From assembly GCA_038138625.1 (NCBI GenBank), contig JAYQEA010000021.1, forward strand, positions 1-43,346: DNA of 43,346 nucleotides. Reading direction: 5' to 3'. The DNA comes from JAQXDR01 sp038138625 (lineage in GTDB: Bacteria > Pseudomonadota > Alphaproteobacteria > Rhodobacterales > Rhodobacteraceae). A program made the position numbers and the translations under genes. The notes beneath the pieces are model-generated. The model had not been told where the DNA came from. It did not search any database and worked only from the letters and a program-made list of their open reading frames with translations. Of this stretch, positions 7,969 to 15,269 are shown in pieces (the stretch's first letter is position 1; every line of letters begins with the position of its first letter).

Positions 7969-8690
7969 GGCCGTTTCGTCGGCGCCTTGCAGAAATACAG
8001 GTGGCAGTGTTGTTTCTAACGCGCTTGCCCGCGGGTTCTGTATCGTCGCCGGTGCCGACATTGGCAAATGCGGCATGGGCCTACCCGCTTGTGGGGCTTG
8101 TAACAGGGTGTGCAGTGTGGGGTGTGTTGGTCCTGACATCAGGCCTGCACCCGACACTCGGCGCTATCTTGGCTGTGTCTGCTCTGGTCATGCTGACAGG
8201 GGCCCTGCACCATGACGGTCTGGCCGATTGTGCTGATGGTCTTGGTGGTGGGCGGGACCGTGCGCATGTGCTCGAGATCATGCGCGACAGCCGGATTGGC
8301 AGCTATGGTGTGGTCGCAATTGTTCTGGTGTTGGCGTTACAGGTCGCCTCTTTGTCAGCCATCACTGTGTCGTTGTTGCCGCTTCTGCTCGTCGCTGTTG
8401 GCAGCCGATTGATTATGGTGGCTGTTCTCGTGGCCCTGCCCCCTGCGCGTGCAGACGGCCTTGGTCAATCCGCTGCGGTAGGCTGGGCTGCGCTGCTGCC
8501 GGGGATCATTATCTGGCTATTGTTGATGTCGGTCAGTGACGCACCACTTTGGGTTTTTGCGGCGATGTGTCTGCCGGTTGTATGGTTGGCACACCGCACT
8601 TACCGGCGCATCCAAGGACAGACAGGCGATGTCCTGGGGGCCAGCCAAATCCTTGCAGAGACGGCCGGTTGGATTGCCTTGACGCTCTGA
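7965..8690 (+). CDS. cobS: Adenosylcobinamide-GDP ribazoletransferase (cobalamin synthase)
   Basis: A membrane enzyme that joins adenosylcobinamide-GDP to alpha-ribazole (phosphate), the last assembly step. The Asp-rich signature HHDGLADCADGLGGG (82-96) and the following MRDSRIGSYG are diagnostic. Several hydrophobic helices follow (about 40-60, 65-80, 110-150, 170-195). The frame is open further upstream, but ATG at 7965 gives the ATGA overlap with cobT and the normal 241-residue length. Only 28 bases separate its stop from the convergent stop of the ThDP-enzyme gene, where the cob region is interrupted. Confidence 0.93.
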   Translation: MRPFRRRLAEIQVAVLFLTRLPAGSVSSPVPTLANAAWAYPLVGLVTGCAVWGVLVLTSGLHPTLGAILAVSALVMLTGALHHDGLADCADGLGGGRDRAHVLEIMRDSRIGSYGVVAIVLVLALQVASLSAITVSLLPLLLVAVGSRLIMVAVLVALPPARADGLGQSAAVGWAALLPGIIIWLLLMSVSDAPLWVFAAMCLPVVWLAHRTYRRIQGQTGDVLGASQILAETAGWIALTL

Positions 8691-8718
8691 GCACTCCCGT
8701 CCCTGAGATCGCAAAATG

Positions 8719-10404
8719 TTAACCGCCGCGATGTGTAAAGCTGTCGCGCCGGAAGGAATAAAGCGCATTGGGATCCACCGCGACGTCGACCACTGCCGGT
8801 TTGCCGCAGGCCAAGGCCGCCTCGACCGCGGGACCAACATCCCCAAGACGATCGGCGCGAAAGCCTTTGGCGCCATAAAGGTCAGCAAGTTTGTCATAGG
8901 GCGGGTTGCGAATGTCGGCCCCGATATAGCGCCCGTTAAAGAAATCCCGTTGATAGGCCTTTTCTGCGCCCCAACACTGGTTGTTCATCACCACTGTGAC
9001 GGTGTTGATCCCATAGTCTACAGCTGTCGCCAATTCCGAGGCGGTCATGCCAAAGCCGCCATCCCCCATGAGGCTGATGACCGGCCTCTCAGGACGCGCA
9101 CATTTCACACCCAGTCCGCAGGCAAAGCTGAACCCGACCAATCCAAAATCAAGCGGTGTAAAAAGGCTCCCCGTGTGATGGTACTCCAGCGCATCCGTGG
9201 CCTGAAGGCACAAAGTTCCCGCATCCATTGTAACGGCAGCATTTTTCGGAATGACCCGCCGCAAAGCTTGAAACAAACCCGAAGGTTGCGTCGGGTGCGT
9301 GGTTATGGCCTCTGCATCGCGTTGGGCAAGACGTGCGCGATGATCGGATTGAAAGCCGGCGACCCAAGCATCTGCGCGAGCCCGATCCTTGTGCATCTCA
9401 AGGGCAGTTACCAATTGTCCGGCGACCTGTGCCGCATCGGCCCAGATCCCAAGGCTGATAGGGAAATGCCGACCAAGTGCAGTGGGTTCAATCTCTACCT
9501 GAATAATTTCGGCGTCTCGGTTCAGATTGTCGTAACTGTAAAAGGTGGCATTGAAACCGAGCCGGGTTCCAAGGGCAAGGATCACGTCTGCTTCGCGCAC
9601 CAACCGCGAGGCGACGGGGTTTCCGCGTGGGCCCATTTGTCCCGCGTTCAAGGGATGCCCGAACGGCACGGCATCCCCATGCCCGGGCGAGGTTACCATC
9701 GGGGCGTGCAGGGTCTCGGCCAGTCTACAGGCGGCATCTGATTCAAAGGTCGATTTAAGTCCACCGCCCACCACAATGACCGGACGCGCGGCCTTTGCCA
9801 GCATTTTGGCAGCCTGCCCGATCTGGTCGCTTGCGCCAGCGGGTGTGCTATGCGCGCGGGTGTGTATGGGGTCTAACACGGACGGCTGATCCGTCTGCGC
9901 AGCCAGAACGTTGCGCGGCATGTTGACCAGCACGGGTCCTCGGCGTGGCGACATGGCATGGCGGAACCCCTCGGCCATGATCTCGGTCACACGGTCCGCT
10001 GATGGCACGGTCCATGTCTTTTTGGTAACAGGGGTAAACAACGCCTGTTGGTCCACCTCTTGAAAGGCATCGCGATAGACATGTCCCTGCGCCAGCATTC
10101 CGGCAAGAGCAACCACCGGCGAAAATGCTGCTTTGGCCTGACCAAGCCCGGTGACAAGGTTTGTGGCGCCCGGTCCATTTTGTCCGGCCAGGACCACTCC
10201 GGCCTTGCCGCTGGCACGAGCGAACCCATCCGCCATATGCGTACCGGTGCGTTCATCGCGTACCCCGATAAACCGGATCTCGGGTGCATCGTACAAGGCA
10301 TCGAATAATTCCATCGTGGCCGATCCGATCAGGCCAAAAACATGGGTGGTTTTTTCGGCCTTCAGAGCCTCAACCACGGCTTGTCCACCAGACATTGGGA
10401 TCAC
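8719..10404 (-). CDS. Thiamine-diphosphate enzyme, sulfoacetaldehyde acetyltransferase (Xsc)-like
   Basis: 561 residues with the three domains of the acetolactate-synthase superfamily: PYR about 1-170, central 190-340, PP about 370-545. Glu51 in RDERTGTHMADGFAR is the cofactor-activating Glu. GDG (447-449) to NN (474-475) is the ThDP/Mg motif. Xsc-like features, from memory of Xsc, are AFQEVDQQALF (113-123), CWGAEKAYQRDFFNGRYIG after the ThDP motif, and the terminal SFRRD. GTG at 10404 overlaps the hydrolase stop (GTGA) and has GGAAAGG seven bases upstream; ATG at 10395 is the alternative. No phosphate acetyltransferase gene accompanies it, unlike known xsc loci. The chemistry may be acetyl phosphate formation or decarboxylation; the substrate is unknown. 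It ends a five-gene overlapping operon. Confidence 0.82.
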   Translation of the reverse strand: MIPMSGGQAVVEALKAEKTTHVFGLIGSATMELFDALYDAPEIRFIGVRDERTGTHMADGFARASGKAGVVLAGQNGPGATNLVTGLGQAKAAFSPVVALAGMLAQGHVYRDAFQEVDQQALFTPVTKKTWTVPSADRVTEIMAEGFRHAMSPRRGPVLVNMPRNVLAAQTDQPSVLDPIHTRAHSTPAGASDQIGQAAKMLAKAARPVIVVGGGLKSTFESDAACRLAETLHAPMVTSPGHGDAVPFGHPLNAGQMGPRGNPVASRLVREADVILALGTRLGFNATFYSYDNLNRDAEIIQVEIEPTALGRHFPISLGIWADAAQVAGQLVTALEMHKDRARADAWVAGFQSDHRARLAQRDAEAITTHPTQPSGLFQALRRVIPKNAAVTMDAGTLCLQATDALEYHHTGSLFTPLDFGLVGFSFACGLGVKCARPERPVISLMGDGGFGMTASELATAVDYGINTVTVVMNNQCWGAEKAYQRDFFNGRYIGADIRNPPYDKLADLYGAKGFRADRLGDVGPAVEAALACGKPAVVDVAVDPNALYSFRRDSFTHRGG

Positions 10405-11201
10405 GTTGAAACCTTTCCAAGAAAATTTATGAGGGGAACGCCAAAACTGTCGGGATCTTCCATCAGTCCCAGATGCTGAAGCCTTGGTACGATAAGACAG
10501 GTCGCGCCGGGGATCTCTGCGGCGATGGCGCGGGCATGTTCCGGGGTGCTGCCGGTATCATTTTCGCACGTCATTACCAGCGCAGGCACAGATATGGCAG
10601 GCTTTGGCGCGATCAGTTCCCGGACACCATGGGCCAGAACCCAGGCGGTCTGGGCATAACTTTCGGGATCTACGCCTTGGCGCCAGTGGGTCACCTGCGC
10701 GGGACCGGCGCCAGTTACCAGATATTCGGGTGTGAACCAGCGTTTCAATGCATCGGGCAGGGTTGACAGACCACCGGCATTGCGCACCTGCGCTGCGCGG
10801 GCTTCGACTTGGGCCTGCCCGTGATGCCCGCGATCATGAGGAGAGTTCAGGATCGCCAATGACTGCACCCGATCGGGATGGTCGATCGCAAAACGTCGGT
10901 TGATCATGCCGCCTATGGAAAAGCCCACAATATGCGCCCGATCTGCGCCAATCGAATCCATCAGCCGGGCCACCTGCCCCGCGAAAAGCGACAACGTGGC
11001 TGTCTCGGGCACCGGATCGCTGTCACCATGTCCATATAGATCGTAGCAAATTACGCGGTAATTGCGCAAACAGGGGTGCAGTGGGTCCCAGATTCCACGC
11101 GCCAGCCCCAAGCCATGGATCAACACTACGACAGGAGCTGTAGCAGGGCCGGTGACCTGATAGACAGTGCCGTCAGACGCCTGCAGGATTGTCGACATCA
11201 C
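10401..11201 (-). CDS. Alpha/beta hydrolase
   Basis: 266 residues with the alpha/beta-hydrolase fold. The oxyanion-hole block VVLIHGLGLARGIWDP is at about 25-40 and the nucleophile elbow GFSIGGM near 96-102 contains the Ser. VMTCENDTGS near 212-221 carries the acidic residue, and LQHLGLMEDP near the end the catalytic His. It most resembles enol-lactonase/RutD-like hydrolases in general layout, though I cannot assign a substrate. The start lies 29 bases inside the DUF1185 gene and the stop overlaps the ThDP-enzyme start (GTGA). In context it would hydrolyse an ester, lactone or amide produced by the flavin monooxygenase; this is inference. Confidence 0.85.
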   Translation of the reverse strand: MMSTILQASDGTVYQVTGPATAPVVVLIHGLGLARGIWDPLHPCLRNYRVICYDLYGHGDSDPVPETATLSLFAGQVARLMDSIGADRAHIVGFSIGGMINRRFAIDHPDRVQSLAILNSPHDRGHHGQAQVEARAAQVRNAGGLSTLPDALKRWFTPEYLVTGAGPAQVTHWRQGVDPESYAQTAWVLAHGVRELIAPKPAISVPALVMTCENDTGSTPEHARAIAAEIPGATCLIVPRLQHLGLMEDPDSFGVPLINFLGKVST

Positions 11202-11784
11202 GGCCCATTTCCCTCAGGTCATCGTAGCGGTTGCCAATCCGGTGATTGGGGTGCCCGCCCACAGAAGCCCCGATCGCAATAATGATTTCGTCGGCGGCGG
11301 GGGCGTCAGGAACAACTGTGTGAATGGTCTGATAATGCGACCGCTGCCCTGCGTCGTCTTTGTGCATCAAGGGGATGATCAAAGGCGTGCCCGCGCCGCC
11401 ACGCGTATTTGCAAAGGCAAGGTAGCTTTTCATTCCCACCGCCTCACGAAATTGATTGCCGAAATGCAACGTATGGGTCAGCCCCTGTCCATGCTCTTGT
11501 TCGCCGCCCATGCCCACCACACTGGCTTTGCCACACCCTTCCAGTGCGCCTCCCGTCTCTTTCAGGATCATACCGGTCAACAGCCGCCCTAGGTCAGGGG
11601 CGATTTCATGTATTTCAGGACGCAGATTGGCAACATAGCCACGTCCAAACCACGGATTTCGGATAATTGCCAATGCGCACACCAGCTTGGTTGGAGTAGG
11701 CACGGCACTGCCGCCCTCTTCGAATGTCGTTTGCACCTGAACAAGGGTTCTGCGCACCACTGTGCTGGCGAAAGAAGGAACCAT
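11173..11784 (-). CDS. Amino acid synthesis family protein (PF06684, DUF1185)
   Basis: 203 residues matching my memory of the DUF1185 'amino acid synthesis' family: an N-terminal LVCALAIIRNPWFGRGYVANL and the glycine-rich VGMGGEQEHGQGLTHTLHFGNQFREAVG. Structures of this family are known to have a chorismate-mutase-like fold and were proposed to act in amino-acid metabolism, but no reaction is established. The ATG at 11784 overlaps the stop of the flavin monooxygenase gene (TGATG) and the 3-prime end overlaps the hydrolase start by 29 bases, so it is coupled to both. Its conserved place in this operon suggests a catalytic or accessory step in the same pathway. Confidence 0.8.
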   Translation of the reverse strand: MVPSFASTVVRRTLVQVQTTFEEGGSAVPTPTKLVCALAIIRNPWFGRGYVANLRPEIHEIAPDLGRLLTGMILKETGGALEGCGKASVVGMGGEQEHGQGLTHTLHFGNQFREAVGMKSYLAFANTRGGAGTPLIIPLMHKDDAGQRSHYQTIHTVVPDAPAADEIIIAIGASVGGHPNHRIGNRYDDLREMGRDVDNPAGV

Positions 11785-12827
11785 CAGGCAAACTCCGGCA
11801 TGACGCGATCAATGAACATTTGCAAACTGCGCTTTTGTTGTTCAAGACCCAGTCCCATCGAGGCATAGTAGATAAAACTATCTACGCCCAACTCTCTGTA
11901 AGCATTCAGCTTTTCAACAACCTGATCTGGGCTGCCGAACATCAGATTGGATTCGAGCATCGCCGGATCCACGCGCACATTGCCATCGAGGCTGTCCAAG
12001 GGCACTTTTTCAGGAAAGCCGTTCACAACAGCGCCTGTCTGCGTCATTAAATTACCAAACATGGCCAGAACACCGCGCAGTGAATCCATGGCAGCCTGCC
12101 GGTCACGGGTATTTTCATACAAACAGGTATGTCGCATCATCGCGAAACGCCCAGCCCAAGGACGACCGCACCTCGCCTTGGCGTCAGACAAACGGTCGCG
12201 GTAGGCGACGGCTTCGGACATTGGCAGGGTCAGAGGCCAGCACATCAGATTTGCGCCCTGTTCGACAGCAAAATCGAAACTGGTCGGCGACCGCGCAGCG
12301 ACCCACATCGGAACGTTGTCTTGCAAGGGTTTCGGGCAAGCGGTGGCAGCCGGGAACTGCCAACACGGACCATCATGGGCCACATCACCCTTCCAAAGTG
12401 CGCGGATCAGGGGCAGTGCTTCTTGCATGTATTTATGTCCATCTTCGCGCAGCAGTCCGGGATGCATCCGGTCGAATTCCCGTTGATACGCGCCAGAGCC
12501 GATGCCCAGTTCCAGCCGCCCCCCCGAGATCAGGTCCAGCATCCCAGCCTCACCTGCCAGTCCGATAGGGTGCCAGTACGCCGTGTTTGCCACGCCCACA
12601 CCCAAGCGGATATTGCGTGTATGTTCCGCCCACCACGTCAAAATCTGAAATGGATTGGGGGCGATTGTCATTTCAAGCGCGTGATGTTCCGCAGCCCAGG
12701 CGATTTCAAAACCGGCCGCGTCGGCCATTTGCACCATGCAAAGCGTGTGGTCCCTGACCGCTATCATATCGCTACTGCCGTCCATGCGTTCCAGATTTAT
12801 GGCCAGATGAAATTTCATTTTGGTCAC
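11784..12827 (-). CDS. LLM-class (luciferase-like) flavin-dependent monooxygenase
   Basis: 347 residues of the bacterial-luciferase TIM-barrel family, which uses reduced flavin and oxygen. The N-terminal MKFHLAINLER strand, AWAAEHHALEMT, the LGVGVANTAYWHP block, LISGGRLELGIGSGAYQREF and the C-terminal FGSPDQVVEKL are typical. No flavin reductase gene lies nearby, so reduced FMN must come from elsewhere. GTG at 12827 gives a GTGA overlap with the aldehyde dehydrogenase stop; ATG at 12818 is the alternative. The stop overlaps DUF1185 (TGATG). Such enzymes catalyse Baeyer-Villiger, desulfonation, C-N or ring-opening oxidations; which applies here cannot be read from the sequence. Confidence 0.88.
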   Translation of the reverse strand: MTKMKFHLAINLERMDGSSDMIAVRDHTLCMVQMADAAGFEIAWAAEHHALEMTIAPNPFQILTWWAEHTRNIRLGVGVANTAYWHPIGLAGEAGMLDLISGGRLELGIGSGAYQREFDRMHPGLLREDGHKYMQEALPLIRALWKGDVAHDGPCWQFPAATACPKPLQDNVPMWVAARSPTSFDFAVEQGANLMCWPLTLPMSEAVAYRDRLSDAKARCGRPWAGRFAMMRHTCLYENTRDRQAAMDSLRGVLAMFGNLMTQTGAVVNGFPEKVPLDSLDGNVRVDPAMLESNLMFGSPDQVVEKLNAYRELGVDSFIYYASMGLGLEQQKRSLQMFIDRVMPEFA

Positions 12828-14293
12828 CGTGGTTTAAACGGGTTGGCAAGAGGCGCGTCCGACATATTCATCCAAACGGTTTTCGGACGGGTGTAATCAT
12901 AGACGGCCTGTAGTCCTGCCTCGCGCCCGTAGCCCGACATCTTTTGCCCGCCAAAAGCGGCAATGGGACTGATCGCGCGGTAGGTGTTGACCCAAACGAT
13001 GCCGGCTTTGACATTCTGGCTCATCCTCAGGCTGCGGGCGCTGTCACGGGTGAAAATCCCCGCGGCCAGTCCATGGCGCGTGTCATTGGCCAATGCCAGC
13101 GCATGGGCTTCATCCCGGAAACGCTGCACGGCAAGAACCGGTCCGAAAAGCTCTGTATCCACAATGGTCATATCTTGCCGAGGACACTCAATGATTGTCG
13201 GGACATAAAACTGGCCAGGCATGTCGGGACGGTTGCCGCCGGTCAGCAGTCTGCCGCCTTCTTCAAGCGCCAGTGCGACCTGTGTTTGGATATGCTCCAG
13301 TTGTCCAGTTGTGCAAAGCGGTCCCATTTCAGTTTGGTCATCCTGCGGATCGCCAATCTTGATCCCCTGCGCAATTGACACCAGACGCTTTAAAAAGGCG
13401 TCGGCAATCCCGTCTTGAAGGTATAGCCGTGATCCGGCAACACAGGATTGTCCCGAAGCACCAAAGATCCCCGCCACGCATCCATTCACCGCGCTGTCGA
13501 GATCGGCATCATCAAAAACGATAAAGGGTGATTTTCCACCCAATTCCAATGAAACTTCTGCAAAATTTTCTGCTGAATTGTGAATTATGTGGCGGGCCGA
13601 CGTCGGACCGCCCGTAAAGGCGATGCGGGCAATACCGTGATGCGTGGTCAACGCGCGTCCACAGGGATCGGCGTGGCCAGTGACAATATTAACAACGCCA
13701 TCAGGAATACCAGCCTGAGAGACCAGTCGACCAAATTCAATCAGCGGGGCGGGAGCGTGCTCACTGGCTTTGAGCACGATTGTATTGCCGGCAGCCAGAG
13801 CAGGGCCAATTTTGACCGCGCTCAGAAACAATTGCGAATTCCACGGGATCACTGCCGCGATGACACCAAGCGGTTCACGGTGGGTAAAGGCGAACATATC
13901 GGGCTTGTCGATGGGCAGCGTTTCGCCTTGGATTTTATCGGCGGCACCCGCGTAATAATGAAGATATTCGGCTATATACGTCGCCTGCCATGCCGTTTCT
14001 TTGTACATCTTACCGGTGTCGCGCGTTTCGATCCGGCCCAGTCGTTCCGAATTCTCAGCCAGCAAATCACCCAGCCTGCGCAGACATTTCCCGCGCGCAG
14101 TGGCGGTCATTTTTCCCCACTCGCCATTCAACGCCGCCTGCGCGGCGGCAACGGCGGCATTGATATCAGTCACGGTGGCTTCGGCAAAGGTCGCCCAGAC
14201 CTCGCCCGTGGTGGGATCACGACTGTCAAAGGTTTTGCCGTCACTTGCGGGCGCTTCACTGCCCCCAATCAACATGCCGTACTGTTCAGACAT
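12824..14293 (-). CDS. NAD(P)-dependent aldehyde dehydrogenase
   Basis: 489 residues with all catalytic residues of the ALDH superfamily: Asn152 in IPWNSQ, cofactor Lys175 in VLKASEHA, general base Glu250 in SLELGGKSP, and nucleophile Cys284 in GASGQSC. The length is normal. A strong AAGGAG lies about ten bases before the ATG at 14293. It is the first gene of the leftward catabolic operon, divergent from the LysR regulator across 118 bases. It resembles betaine-aldehyde/semialdehyde dehydrogenases, and the substrate is unknown. With the Xsc-like ThDP enzyme it may handle an aldehyde intermediate. Confidence 0.92.
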   Translation of the reverse strand: MSEQYGMLIGGSEAPASDGKTFDSRDPTTGEVWATFAEATVTDINAAVAAAQAALNGEWGKMTATARGKCLRRLGDLLAENSERLGRIETRDTGKMYKETAWQATYIAEYLHYYAGAADKIQGETLPIDKPDMFAFTHREPLGVIAAVIPWNSQLFLSAVKIGPALAAGNTIVLKASEHAPAPLIEFGRLVSQAGIPDGVVNIVTGHADPCGRALTTHHGIARIAFTGGPTSARHIIHNSAENFAEVSLELGGKSPFIVFDDADLDSAVNGCVAGIFGASGQSCVAGSRLYLQDGIADAFLKRLVSIAQGIKIGDPQDDQTEMGPLCTTGQLEHIQTQVALALEEGGRLLTGGNRPDMPGQFYVPTIIECPRQDMTIVDTELFGPVLAVQRFRDEAHALALANDTRHGLAAGIFTRDSARSLRMSQNVKAGIVWVNTYRAISPIAAFGGQKMSGYGREAGLQAVYDYTRPKTVWMNMSDAPLANPFKPR

Positions 14294-14411
14294 CCGTTAT
14301 CTCCTTGACCTGCCACTGTTCGGGTCGTCGATATTTGAACGATAGACCAGCAAGATTATTTTTGGTAACGAATGTTTTTGCACAATAAATGCGGAATAGT
14401 CGAATTAAGTC
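14294..14411. promoter_or_regulatory. Divergent promoter region of the catabolic operon and its LysR regulator
   Basis: These 118 bases separate two divergent starts and must carry both promoters and, by the habit of LysR regulators, their operator. The stretch is AT-richer than its surroundings. I could not pick a convincing T-N11-A palindrome or -35/-10 pair by eye. Confidence 0.5.
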
Positions 14412-15269
14412 ATGCAGATTGTCGCGTTACGAACATTTTTAGCCATTGTAGAGACGGGCAGTCTGGTGCGCGCGGCTGACACAATGCACGTCAGTCAGTC
14501 TACCGTCACGGCCCGGTTGAAATCGTTAGAGGATGCTTTGGGGCAGCCCTTGATCCGGCGGCGCAAATCCGGTGCACAGCTGACGCCAGCGGGCGAACGT
14601 CTCAGGCGCTATGCATCGACAATTTCCGATCTGTGGCAGCAGGCCCGGCAAGAGGCCGCCCTTCCCGACGGATTTCGTGCCGTTTGCAATATTGCGTGTG
14701 AAGAAGACCTTTGGCCGGGCCTTGGACAAAGACTGTATCGATTGGTCCGCGCCGCGCGGGCGGATCTAGCGGTGTCGGTCTGGACTGGGAGCGCAAGTGA
14801 TGTTTCAGACTGGATGGCCAGCGGCCGATCAGAGCTAAGTCTGACGTATCGCCCTGCGGCCTTGCCCGAACTGGACAGACAGGTTCTGCCGGATGATGTG
14901 CTGGTGCTGGTCTCGTCCGACCCACAGGGACCCATGCGTTTTGACCCCGATTACATCCTGGTCGAAGCAGGCGAGGCGTTTAGCCGTGATCATGCGGTCG
15001 CTTACGCAGATGCTGGTGTTGCCCGCCTGAGTGCGGGATCAGCGCGGTTGGGGTTAGAGCTTTTGCTGGATCATGGGGGCAGCGCATATCTGCCGATACG
15101 AATTGCGCAGCCCCACCTTATCGACGGGCGTCTGCATGCCGTTGCCGGAGCCCCCAAGTTCACCCGTCCGGTGGTCATGCAGGTCCATCAAGAGGCGCGG
15201 CAGGCATGGCCTTGGTTTGATAACGTTACAAAATCTCTTCTTGGGAATGACGTCCCGGCATTGCGTTAG
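14412..15269 (+). CDS. LysR-family transcriptional regulator
   Basis: 285 residues. The N-terminal winged helix is clear: LRTFLAIVETGSLVRAADTM followed by the recognition helix VSQSTVTARLKSLEDALGQPLIRRR (about 27-51). A substrate-binding domain follows, less conserved. It is transcribed away from the aldehyde dehydrogenase operon, the classical arrangement for a LysR activator of that operon, with the pathway substrate or an intermediate as the expected co-inducer. Its TAG stop overlaps the convergent cobQ stop by four bases (15266-15269), so the module abuts the cob genes without spare sequence. Confidence 0.9.
   Translation: MQIVALRTFLAIVETGSLVRAADTMHVSQSTVTARLKSLEDALGQPLIRRRKSGAQLTPAGERLRRYASTISDLWQQARQEAALPDGFRAVCNIACEEDLWPGLGQRLYRLVRAARADLAVSVWTGSASDVSDWMASGRSELSLTYRPAALPELDRQVLPDDVLVLVSSDPQGPMRFDPDYILVEAGEAFSRDHAVAYADAGVARLSAGSARLGLELLLDHGGSAYLPIRIAQPHLIDGRLHAVAGAPKFTRPVVMQVHQEARQAWPWFDNVTKSLLGNDVPALR

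Noticed and set aside
7279..8157. 292-codon leftward open frame across cobT and cobS
   Set aside because: It lies antisense to two genes with clear diagnostic motifs and reads as a shadow frame rich in Arg, Gln and Pro.
8716..9741. 341-codon rightward open frame opposite the ThDP-enzyme gene
   Set aside because: The opposite strand encodes a complete ThDP enzyme with all cofactor motifs; the rightward frame has a basic, Cys-rich shadow composition and no family motif.
8691..15269. Catabolic module as a mobile element
   Set aside because: No integrase, transposase, tRNA or flanking direct repeat was seen; codon use by eye is like the neighbours. Only its position suggests insertion.
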